DNA from: Candidatus Bathyarchaeota archaeon
GTDB taxonomy: Archaea; Thermoproteota; Bathyarchaeia; Bathyarchaeales; Bathycorpusculaceae
DNA length: 10,082 nt
NCBI GenBank assembly: GCA_003601875.1
Contig: PIYF01000015.1
Location: 1-10,082, forward strand
Direction: 5' to 3'
Position numbers and translations under genes: made by a program. The first letter of the stretch is position 1, and each line of letters starts with the position of its first letter. A model generated the notes under the pieces. That model searched no databases and was not told the DNA's origin. It saw only the letters and a list, made by a program, of their open reading frames with translations. This document shows positions 1 to 6,200 of this stretch, piece by piece.

Positions 1-1
1 A

Positions 2-190
2 GTAGCCGTTTATGATTTAAGCCACGTTCTCGAAGGGGGAAAAACATGCATAAAACTAAACAATACTGACAGTTCAGTTTTTAAAGAATTCGAAAAATTT
101 TTGAAAAGAGAGTTTAAGGTGAAAATTAAGCCTCTTAAAGAAGAGAGTTTAAATATTGATGTTAAGACAGCTGTCACGAAAACAGCTTAA
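2..190 (+). CDS. C-terminal end of an unrecognised protein (5' end outside window)
   Basis: An open frame enters from the left edge and ends at TAA 188-190, giving the last 62 residues of a protein. The visible part begins with a hydrophobic stretch (VAVYDLSHVLEGGKTCIKL), continues into a charged, probably helical segment (SSVFKEFEKFLKREFKVKI), and ends in a polar tail (VKTAVTKTA). Codon use (GAA, AAA, AGA, GTT) resembles the genes that follow. I do not recognise the family, and the tail shows no catalytic motif. The next plus-strand gene begins 55 bp downstream, so the two could share a transcript. That it is coding rests on the open frame, codon use and strand agreement with its neighbour. 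Confidence 0.6.
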   Translation, partial: VAVYDLSHVLEGGKTCIKLNNTDSSVFKEFEKFLKREFKVKIKPLKEESLNIDVKTAVTKTA

Positions 191-245
191 TATTTTGCAG
201 AAGATTTGATAAGGAAGAACCTTCATTCAATTAAGTGGGAAAGAG

Positions 246-794
246 ATGTCTGGAGAACTTGAAGAAGCTGAAAGAGTGAAGAAGATTATTGCATTTAAAC
301 AGAAAATTGAAAAGAAAATTGAAGAGTTAAAATCTGAACTTAAGGAAAATCAAGAGATACTTGAAGTTATAGATAAAATATTGTTAGAAAAAAGTTTTAA
401 ACGTGTCGAAATTGCAAAGCCAGCTGAAATTCAACCACCGTTAAAGGAAACCATTAAATTAACAACAACAACCGGTGAACCTCTAGTAAACCTTTATGTA
501 AGCGAAGACACGTTACGAGTGGTTCCAGTTGAAGATAAAAAATTCAATGTTAACACTCCACCATTCACTCAGTTTCTTGTTGAAAGAGTTCTAATGAAAA
601 TGCAGGAGAAAGATAGAAATCTTGCAAGAATGGGACAGCTAAAATCTGAAAAAATTTTCTCTTACACAATTATGAGAAAAGGTGATTTAATCCAAGAGAT
701 AATAATTAAAAATTTTAATGAGGAACGTCTAAGAGAGTTAAAATCAAGTATACGTTGGACTTTTGAGAAAATGTATGAAAAAGTTAAAAGTTAA
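246..794 (+). CDS. Hypothetical protein with N-terminal coiled coil, 182 aa
   Basis: Function unknown. Residues about 3-50 are almost entirely charged or aliphatic (for example KKIIAFKQKIEKKIEELKSE) with heptad-like spacing, so an N-terminal coiled coil is likely. A Pro-rich hinge (about 58-66, AEIQPPLKE) leads into a globular C-terminal domain of about 115 residues. Its recognisable parts are a beta-rich stretch (about 73-96), TPPFTQFLVERVLMKMQEKD (about 105-124), and a final amphipathic helix rich in Arg, Glu and Lys. There is no signal peptide or membrane segment, so it is probably cytoplasmic. ATG 246 is preceded by a purine-rich GTGGGA (235-240) at suitable distance. The next gene, on the other strand, ends 2 bp away. 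The architecture suggests an oligomerising or scaffold protein, which is inference from the coiled coil alone. Confidence 0.85.
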   Translation: MSGELEEAERVKKIIAFKQKIEKKIEELKSELKENQEILEVIDKILLEKSFKRVEIAKPAEIQPPLKETIKLTTTTGEPLVNLYVSEDTLRVVPVEDKKFNVNTPPFTQFLVERVLMKMQEKDRNLARMGQLKSEKIFSYTIMRKGDLIQEIIIKNFNEERLRELKSSIRWTFEKMYEKVKS

Positions 795-796
795 GA

Positions 797-1360
797 TTAC
801 TTAAAACGGTCGAAATAAATGTTCTTTCCCTTAGCTGCTATGGGAATTCCGATGGCTAGGGTTGCTTCTGGCAATAGGTTTAACATTAAAGCAGCTGTTC
901 CAACCCTATACATTATTCTATTGTCAACGTTTAAACAGCTTGCTGTTTTAACAGCTGACCCTAAAGCTATGCCTAAATCTATAGCTTTAAAAATACACGT
1001 AGGTCCAACATAATCTTCACCCTTAATTTTTTGAGCCTCTTCAAATTCTTTGCATGTTTTATAACCGCAAGCACCGCAATTTAGCTTACAAGTCTTGTTT
1101 CCTTTTACCCCTATCAAAACAACAGCGTTTGAATCTCTGACGTTTCTTGCATCACGCTTAAAATTTTCAATTCCCCTCTCCTCAGCAATTTCCTCCATTT
1201 TTTCTGCAATAGCATCCTTCTCTTCTCCGTAAACAATTAAGGTTAAGACATCATCTATTCCGCCAGTTTTTGGTGCAGTTCTAGCAGCAACCAGCATAAG
1301 TTTAGCTGCTTCTAAAACGGCTTCTCTTTCAGCATCTTCACTTTTAATTCTATTTTTCAT
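797..1360 (-). CDS. DUF2148-type [4Fe-4S] ferredoxin-domain protein, 187 aa
   Basis: Matches from memory the DUF2148 family (uncharacterised proteins with a ferredoxin domain) over its whole length. The family-like blocks are an N-terminal AARTAPKTGGIDD (25-37), FKRDARNVRDSNAVVLIG (67-84), the cysteine block, a GSAVKTASCLNVDNRIMYRVG stretch (134-154), and a terminal GIPIAAKGKNIYFDR (171-185). The likely cluster ligands are C95, C98, C103 and C122, arranged as CGACGYKTC followed by GPTC, which resembles other [4Fe-4S] FeS domains. C91 and C142 are extra cysteines. The family's reaction is unknown to me, though an electron-transfer or nitroreductase-like role is often guessed. Start ATG 1358-1360 is supported by a strong Shine-Dalgarno (GGAGAGG) within 1365-1373. 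It is the last gene of the nadA-small ORF-DUF2148 run, 21 bp after the small gene. Confidence 0.9.
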   Translation of the reverse strand: MKNRIKSEDAEREAVLEAAKLMLVAARTAPKTGGIDDVLTLIVYGEEKDAIAEKMEEIAEERGIENFKRDARNVRDSNAVVLIGVKGNKTCKLNCGACGYKTCKEFEEAQKIKGEDYVGPTCIFKAIDLGIALGSAVKTASCLNVDNRIMYRVGTAALMLNLLPEATLAIGIPIAAKGKNIYFDRFK

Positions 1361-1364
1361 ATAA

Positions 1365-1373
1365 CCTCTCCTC
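1365..1373 (-). promoter_or_regulatory. Shine-Dalgarno of the DUF2148 gene
   Basis: On the minus strand the sequence GAGGAGAGG lies four bases before ATG 1360. It is one of the two strongest ribosome-binding sites in the window and fixes this start. It also shows that the gene is translated from an internal position on an mRNA, consistent with an operon with the genes upstream. Confidence 0.7.
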
Positions 1374-1381
1374 TAAATGGT

Positions 1382-1513
1382 TTAAGCTTGAAGAATTGAA
1401 CTCAACATTTTCATTAATGTTTCAAGCTGTCCATTGTATATGCTTATGGCTAGAAAAGAGAATCCTAAAAGTAAAAGCAAGGCACCTATGATTCTCCTCT
1501 CATGGATATCCAT
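1382..1513 (-). CDS. Small single-span membrane protein, 43 aa
   Basis: A short frame that is easily missed. The product starts MDIHERRIIGALLLLLGFSF, continues LAISIYNGQLETLMKMLSSI and ends LQA. Residues about 8-26 form one uninterrupted hydrophobic segment, preceded by charged residues (HERR), which predicts N-terminus inside and C-terminus outside by the positive-inside rule. The tail (27-43) looks like an amphipathic helix. A near-perfect Shine-Dalgarno, GAGGTGG (1519-1525), sits five bases before ATG 1511-1513, which is stronger than the sites of most longer genes here. It lies 32 bp after the nadA stop and 21 bp before the DUF2148 start, all on one strand. Family and function are not recognised. 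The ribosome site, spacing and clean membrane helix argue that it is real. Confidence 0.75.
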   Translation of the reverse strand: MDIHERRIIGALLLLLGFSFLAISIYNGQLETLMKMLSSILQA

Positions 1514-1518
1514 AATTT

Positions 1519-1525
1519 CCACCTC
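1519..1525 (-). promoter_or_regulatory. Strong Shine-Dalgarno of the 43-aa membrane protein
   Basis: GAGGTGG on the minus strand is complementary to the anti-Shine-Dalgarno end of 16S rRNA and has a five-base spacer to ATG 1513. It is the main reason to accept the 43-residue frame as a gene. Confidence 0.7.
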
Positions 1526-1545
1526 ATTTATAATTCAATGATGCA

Positions 1546-2460
1546 CTATTTAAGTTCAAACATTCTTTTTAAGGCTTCCCGAGCCCTCTTCGCTATTTGT
1601 TCAGGGACTCTAACAACGTTTTCCTCTTCCTTTAAAGCTGTATAAATTTTTTCCAAAGTGTTGACCTTCATATTTGGACATACAGCCTCCTCATATGCTG
1701 GAATAAACTCTTTTTCCGGATTCTCCTTTCTTAAACGATAAATTAACCCTTCTTCCGTAGCTACAATAAACCTTTTTTCGTTGCTTTCTCTTGCATATCT
1801 ACACATCTGAGAAGTGCTACCAATAAAGTCTGCTATCTCTTGCATTTCAGCTGTACATTCAGGATGAACCATTAAAACAGCATCTGGATTTTTTCTTTTC
1901 AATATTTGAGCGTCTTCTGGTTGGAACAATAGATGAGTTGGACAGAACCCTTTCTCTGGAATAGGAATTATATTTTTCCCTGTTTTTCTACGTACATACT
2001 CAGCCAAGTTTGAATCAGGCCCGAAAAGCACAGTTTCAGAGTCTAAAGATTCCACGACTTCAACAGCATTTGCAGATGTACAACATATGTCGCAATATGC
2101 CTTTGCTTCAGCCAGAGTGTTTACATATAAAACTACAGGTGCCAATGGATAAGCTGCTTTCCACTTTTTAATTTCATAAACTGTTAACATCTGAGCCATA
2201 GGACAGCGGGCTCCCAGAGTTGGCAGTAAAACTTTTTTATCTGGATTTAAGATTGCAGCGGATTCAGCCATAAAATCTACAGCTGAAAAAACAATTATCT
2301 TTGCATCCTTTTCTTCTGCTGCTTTCCTACTGAGTTCTATACTGTCTCCAACGTAGTCAGCAATATCTTGAATTTCCGGTCTCTGATAATTATGTGCCAA
2401 AATTACAGCTTTTTTCTCTTTTTTCAGCTTTAATATTTTTTCAACGATTGACATTTTCAT
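1546..2460 (-). CDS. nadA: Quinolinate synthase NadA
   Basis: Catalyses condensation of iminoaspartate with dihydroxyacetone phosphate to quinolinate, the first pyridine-ring intermediate of NAD synthesis, in the cytoplasm. It is a three-domain [4Fe-4S] enzyme, and 304 residues is the usual archaeal length. The three cluster cysteines expected of the family are present: C86 (GARCPMA), C173 (KGFCPTH) and C261 (EAVCPNM). Active-site signatures also appear: AHNYQ (H23, Y25), VGDS (37-40), DFMAES (62-67), LYVNT (Y112, N114), and HPEC (H199, E201). An additional cysteine group, C123, C126 and C127, lies in AYCDICCTSANA. No nadB, aspartate dehydrogenase or nadC gene is nearby, so the rest of the pathway is encoded elsewhere. 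ATG 2460 and ATG 2454 (third residue) are both possible starts, since neither has a strong ribosome site. Confidence 0.97.
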   Translation of the reverse strand: MKMSIVEKILKLKKEKKAVILAHNYQRPEIQDIADYVGDSIELSRKAAEEKDAKIIVFSAVDFMAESAAILNPDKKVLLPTLGARCPMAQMLTVYEIKKWKAAYPLAPVVLYVNTLAEAKAYCDICCTSANAVEVVESLDSETVLFGPDSNLAEYVRRKTGKNIIPIPEKGFCPTHLLFQPEDAQILKRKNPDAVLMVHPECTAEMQEIADFIGSTSQMCRYARESNEKRFIVATEEGLIYRLRKENPEKEFIPAYEEAVCPNMKVNTLEKIYTALKEEENVVRVPEQIAKRAREALKRMFELK

Positions 2461-2500
2461 GCCCGCTTCAGAAACTTTTTATTATGTTGGGAAATCGAGG

Positions 2501-2508
2501 AATATATC
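2501..2508 (-). promoter_or_regulatory. Possible TATA box for nadA operon
   Basis: On the minus strand GATATATT lies about 46 bases before the nadA ATG, which would place transcription start about 20 bases before the codon. The 78-bp gap between the tRNA 3' end and nadA holds no other gene. A second AT-rich stretch closer to the ATG (CATAATAAAA) is an alternative that would give a nearly leaderless message. Confidence 0.3.
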
Positions 2509-2538
2509 TCTTTACTAAATTTTTCATTAAAATTATAG

Positions 2539-2640
2539 TGCGGCGGGCCGGATTTGAACCGGCGAACCCCTACGGGAGAGGATGGCTCATAGGGGTTTAT
2601 CTTGAGTCCTCCGCCTTTGGCCTGGCTTGGCTACCGCCGC
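2539..2640 (-). tRNA. tRNA-Leu (anticodon CAA) with a 17-nt intron
   Basis: The gene folds as a class II tRNA. The acceptor stem is GCGGCGG with CCGCCGC and discriminator A at 2539. The D stem is GCC/GGC, with loop AAGCCAGGCCAAA typical of archaeal leucine tRNAs. The anticodon stem is GAGGA/TCCTC with loop CTCAAG plus A. The long variable arm is CCC-GTA-GGG, and the T arm is GCCGG-TTCAAAT-CCGGC. The anticodon CAA (2602-2604) reads UUG. The loop is interrupted after position 37 by an intron, so the mature tRNA is 85 nt. CCA is not encoded, since CTA follows the discriminator base on the minus strand. The discriminator A, long variable arm and CAA anticodon agree on leucine. Confidence 0.95.
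2584..2600 (-). other. tRNA-Leu intron with bulge-helix-bulge splice motif
   Basis: Seventeen bases (ATAAACCCCTATGAGCC on the minus strand) separate G37 from A38. Loop bases CTCA (32-35) pair with TGAG in the intron as a 4-bp central helix. Three-base bulges flank it: AGA on the 5' side and CCA on the 3' side. Cutting after the second base of each bulge restores a normal seven-base loop. The outer intron helix is at best two base pairs (TA with TA), a relaxed form of the motif. Archaeal splicing endonuclease (EndA) would be needed; it is not encoded here. Confidence 0.85.
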
Positions 2641-2665
2641 ACCATAATTAAATTTGAAAGCCTCC

Positions 2666-2672
2666 TTTTAAA
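2666..2672 (-). promoter_or_regulatory. Likely TATA box of tRNA-Leu
   Basis: On the minus strand TTTAAAA ends 25 bases before the tRNA 5' end, occupying about -32 to -26, the usual place for archaeal TATA boxes. It abuts the stop codon of the upstream same-strand gene (2673), so the tRNA probably has its own promoter rather than depending on read-through. Confidence 0.5.
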
Positions 2673-3026
2673 TTATTTTTTAGAAGCATGTAGGGCTCTT
2701 TTATATACCTGAATATATTCTTCAGCGAATTTATCTGCATATTTTTCCGTCCCTTTATGTTTTTTATCTATGGTTGTTCTTAAATGATGATAAAATTCGT
2801 GTAGAATCACAAATGGATTGTTAAATATTTCACTGTTTAAGACGTGTATTGTCCTTGTTTTTGAATCATAACAGCCTAAAGCTTTTCTTTTCCTTCCCTT
2901 CGGTAAACCAACTTTAAGTTTCGGCTTTTCGGTATGGTAATGTTTTGCTAAAAACTCCAGAGCTTTTTCTACTTCTCCATTTAGAATTAACCAGACTACG
3001 AGAAATTTGAGTTCATCCTCATTCAA
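2673..3026 (-). CDS. Putative HExxH zinc metallopeptidase, 117 aa
   Basis: The clearest signature is ILHEFYHHLR, an HExxH zinc-binding and catalytic motif with H76, E77 and H80, plus H81. It is followed by GTEKYADKFAEEYI (92-105), whose acidic residues (E94, D98, E102) could give the third zinc ligand. This order resembles small ImmA/IrrE-like or SprT-like peptidase cores. The N-terminal 30 residues are helical, followed by a basic stretch (KPKLKVGLPKGRKRKALG) and a beta-strand pair before the motif. There is no signal peptide, so it is probably cytoplasmic. The start is TTG 3024-3026, because the frame closes upstream without an ATG or GTG. There is no clear Shine-Dalgarno, but a TATA-like TTAAATT about 25 bases upstream suggests a leaderless message. 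It is divergent from the polymerase operon. The substrate is unknown. Confidence 0.7.
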   Translation of the reverse strand: MNEDELKFLVVWLILNGEVEKALEFLAKHYHTEKPKLKVGLPKGRKRKALGCYDSKTRTIHVLNSEIFNNPFVILHEFYHHLRTTIDKKHKGTEKYADKFAEEYIQVYKRALHASKK

Positions 3027-3045
3027 GGCTACATCAATCCATTTA

Positions 3046-3086
3046 ATTTAACAAAAACTAGACGTTATATGAAAAGTTTGTTAAAT
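3046..3086. promoter_or_regulatory. Divergent promoter region with inverted repeat
   Basis: ATTTAACA (3046-3053) and its exact reverse complement TGTTAAAT (3079-3086) frame a 25-bp spacer. Each arm reads TGTTAAAT toward the gene on its own side, so each could be the TATA element of a divergent promoter. The minus-strand arm predicts initiation about at the TTG of the peptidase gene (3026), and the plus-strand arm at about 3105-3110. A further TATA-like GTTATATG lies inside the spacer (near 3064-3071) and would predict a plus-strand start near 3091-3095. Confidence 0.35.
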
Positions 3087-3101
3087 AATCTTTAAAATAA
3101 A

Positions 3102-3275
3102 ATGGTAAAGTTTATTAGAAAGCTATGCATGTTTACGTTTTTAGCTCTAGAGTTTGGAGACCGATTTTTCATTGGAATGACCCGAACGGTGGAGGAAATC
3201 AAAAGTTTGAAGAAACATAAGTTAAACAGTCTTTCCATCCTTAAAGAAATTGTAGAGGTTGTTAAACTTGAGTGA
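3102..3275 (+). CDS. Small unrecognised ORF upstream of and overlapping rpoB, 57 aa
   Basis: The frame starts at ATG 3102 (MVKFIRKLCMFTFLALEFGD), has internal methionines at residues 10 (3129) and 26 (3177), and ends in a Lys/Glu/Val-rich helix (SILKEIVEVVKLE). Its TGA (3273-3275) overlaps the rpoB TTG within TTGAGTGA, a spacing typical of translational coupling. It occupies the place of rpoH, but I see no resemblance to RpoH: the LVPxH block, the DPxxxxLG block and the TAGxxxYR block are all absent. No Shine-Dalgarno supports ATG 3102, and one of the candidate TATA boxes would start transcription just after it, so a later methionine may be used. It could be a real small protein, a leader peptide that tunes rpoB, or chance. 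Confidence 0.4.
   Translation: MVKFIRKLCMFTFLALEFGDRFFIGMTRTVEEIKSLKKHKLNSLSILKEIVEVVKLE
3254..3259 (+). promoter_or_regulatory. Shine-Dalgarno that decides the rpoB start
   Basis: AGAGGT lies eight bases before TTG 3268. An earlier in-frame TTG at 3259 would overlap this site and so have no spacer. TAG 3253-3255 closes the frame just upstream, which leaves TTG 3268 as the best start. Confidence 0.6.
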
Positions 3276-6200
3276 AATTTCAAAAGACGATATTCACACC
3301 CTTGTCAGATCATTTCTTGAAGATAAGGGATTAGTTAGACAACATTTAGATTCTTACAATGAATTCATAGATCACGGTTTACAAGAAGTTATAGATGAAG
3401 TTGGAGAAATTCCAATAGAGATTCCGGAAAGCCCTTACATAGTGAAGCTTGGACAAGTTTGGATAATAGACCCTCAGACAAGGATAACAGGTCCATACGT
3501 TACGGAAGTTGATGGCACAAAACATGAAATTTACCCCATGGAAGCTAGGCTCCGCAACCTAACCTACGCAGCTCCAGTAGCATTAGAAATGACTCCCGTG
3601 ATTGATGGAAGAGAACAAGACACAGAACTTGTTTACATTGGAAACATTCCTGTGATGCTTAGATCAAAACTTTGTTTTCTATCCCAACTTTCAAGGGAAG
3701 AATTGATAGCCGTTGGAGAAGATCCAGATGATCCTGGAGGATACTTTATAATAAATGGTTCTGAAAGGGTGATGGTGGCTTTAGAAGATCTTGCCCCAAA
3801 CAGGATAATAGTTGATGTCGACAGTAAGGGAGCGTCACCAGTTTATCAAGCAAAAGTTTTCTCCACAACTGTTGGTTTTAGAGCTAGAATAGAGTTAAAA
3901 ATAAAGTCTGACGGGGCGATTTATGTTTCTGTCCCTGGAGTTCCAGCAGAAGTTCCGTTTGTAATAATAATGCGAGCGTTAGGAATAGAGTCAGACAAGG
4001 AAATCGCTGAAACAGTTTCTCTCGAAAAGGAAATTCAAAGCGAACTCGAATCATCCTTTGAAAAGGCTTTGGGAGTAGACACAGTGAAAGATGCTATATT
4101 ATACATTGGAAATAGAGTAGCTCATGGACAGATTGAAGAGTATAGAATACAGAAAGCTGAAAATGTTATAGATAAAAACTTTCTACCCCACATTGGAAGG
4201 ACTAAAGAAAGCAGAAGAGACAAAGCTTTATTCCTAGGTGAAATGGCTTGCAGGGCTATAGAACTTAAACTTGGAAGGAGAAAACCGGACGATAAAGATC
4301 ACTTCAAAAATAAAAGATTGAGACTTGCAGGTCCACTGCTTGCGGATTTATTTAGGGTTGCTTTCAGAAACCTCTGCAGAGACATAAAATATCAGCTTGA
4401 AAGGATAGGTGTAAAAGGTCCAATAATAAATGTTTCAGCGGCGGTTCGACCTGGAATAATAAGTGAAAGACTTCAACATGCACTTGCAACTGGGAACTGG
4501 GGAAGAGGAAGAGTTGGAGTAACTCAGCTTCTGGACAGAACAAATCGCATATCAACTTTAAGTCATCTTAGAAGACTGCAGTCACCCTTAAGTAGAAGTC
4601 AACCAAACTTTGAAGCTAGAGACCTCCATTCAACCCATTGGGGAAGACTATGTCCAAACGAAACCCCTGAAGGTTCAAACTGTGGACTTGTCAAAAACTT
4701 GGCTTTATCCGCGATTATATCTGTAGGTGTAAACCCTGAAAAAGTTAAACAAATCCTTTACGATATGGGAGTAGTTCCTGTATATGAAGCAAATGATGAA
4801 CTAAAACTTACAGGTGCCAAAGTTTTTGTTAACGGAAACATAATAGGATACTGTGACTCTCCAGAAGAATTAACGAAAGAATTTAGAAAGAGAAGAAGAA
4901 TGGGTGAAATCTCAACTGAAGTTAACATAGCTCATCTATCTGAAGTTAACAGTAAAAGAGATGAAGTTTATGTTAACTGTGATGAAGGAAGAGTTAGACG
5001 TCCATTAATAATAGTTGAAAATGGTGTTCCAAGATTAAAGAAGGAACATATTGAAAAAATTAGATCTGGAGAATGGTCTTGGGAAGATCTAGTTAAAAAT
5101 GGTATAATTGAATATTTAGACGCTGAAGAGGAAGAAAACACCTATATAGCCTTAAACTTTGAAGAAGTCACTCCTGAACATACTCATGTAGAATTGGCAA
5201 CCTACACTATTTTAGGTATATGCGCCTCAATAATACCATATGCTGAACATAATCAGTCACCACGAAACTCTTATCAAGCAGCCATGGCGAAACAAGCTTT
5301 AGGAATTTACGCTACAAACTTTAAACAAAGAGTTGACTCTAGGTCTCATATTCTACATTATCCTCAAGTCCCCCTAGTTGAAACAGAACTTATGAATGTT
5401 ATGGGATATAAGCTCCGTCCATCTGGACAAAACTGTGTTGTAGCCATTTTATCTTTTGAAGGCTACAATATGGAAGACGCTTTAATTTTTAATAAAGCAT
5501 CCATAGAGAGAGGTTTAGCCCGTTCAACATTTTATAGAATTTATGAAGCTGAATGTCGTCAGTATTTAGGCGGGTTAAAAGATAAACTCATAATACCTGA
5601 ACCAGGCATAAGGGGATATCGAGGAGAACAATATTATAGACTACTTGAACCAGACGGGATGATAGCATTAGAATCTAAAGTTTCAGGAGGAGACGTTCTG
5701 GTTGGGAGAACAAGTCCTCCAAGATTTCTTGAAGAATATAAAGAGTTTGAAGTTAAAGGTCCCTCTATGCGGGATACATCCGTTGACATGCGTCCTTCAG
5801 AAAAAGGAATAGTGGATGAAGTTTTCATTACAGAATCTGGAGAGGGAAGCAAACTAATTAAGGTGAGGGTTCGAGATCAGCGTATACCAGAGCTTGGAGA
5901 CAAGTTTGCCTCTCGCCATGGACAAAAAGGAGTTATAGGGTTAATTGTTCCCCAAGAAGATATGCCTTTCACGGAGAACGGTATAGTTCCAGACATAATA
6001 ATTAATCCTCACGCCATACCTTCCAGAATGACCATCGGTCATTTTATAGAGTCAATAGCTGGAAAAGTTGCTGCTGTTAGAGGAAAACCCGTTGATGGAA
6101 CACCATTCTTAAATGAAAAACCTGATGAACTTAGAAAAGAACTTGTTAAACTAGGCTTCAGCCACAGTGGAAGAGAAGTTTTCTATAATGGTGTAACAGG

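Noticed and set aside
819..1013. Plus-strand 64-codon frame
   Set aside because: It lies wholly antisense to the DUF2148 gene, whose motifs are clear. It has no ribosome site or recognisable product.
2461..2538. Possible riboswitch or small RNA in the nadA leader
   Set aside because: The stretch is only 78 bp, AT-rich, and shows no stable stem-loop or known NAD-related riboswitch consensus.
2394..2651. Plus-strand 85-codon frame containing RRAGFEPANPYGRG
   Set aside because: It runs antisense through the tRNA-Leu gene and the start of nadA. The GFEPA string is the well-known false translation of the T arm of a tRNA on the opposite strand.
3102..3275. Calling the small ORF before rpoB an rpoH gene by position
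   Set aside because: None of the conserved RpoH blocks is present and the length is shorter than the usual 75-85 residues. Position alone is not enough.
3092..3283. Minus-strand 63-codon frame across the rpoB start
   Set aside because: It overlaps the polymerase promoter and start region, has a low-complexity Ser/Thr/Leu-rich product, and lacks a ribosome site.
4364..4555. Minus-strand frame inside rpoB; a similar one lies at 5634-5852
   Set aside because: Both are antisense to conserved rpoB sequence and are shadows of its codon bias.
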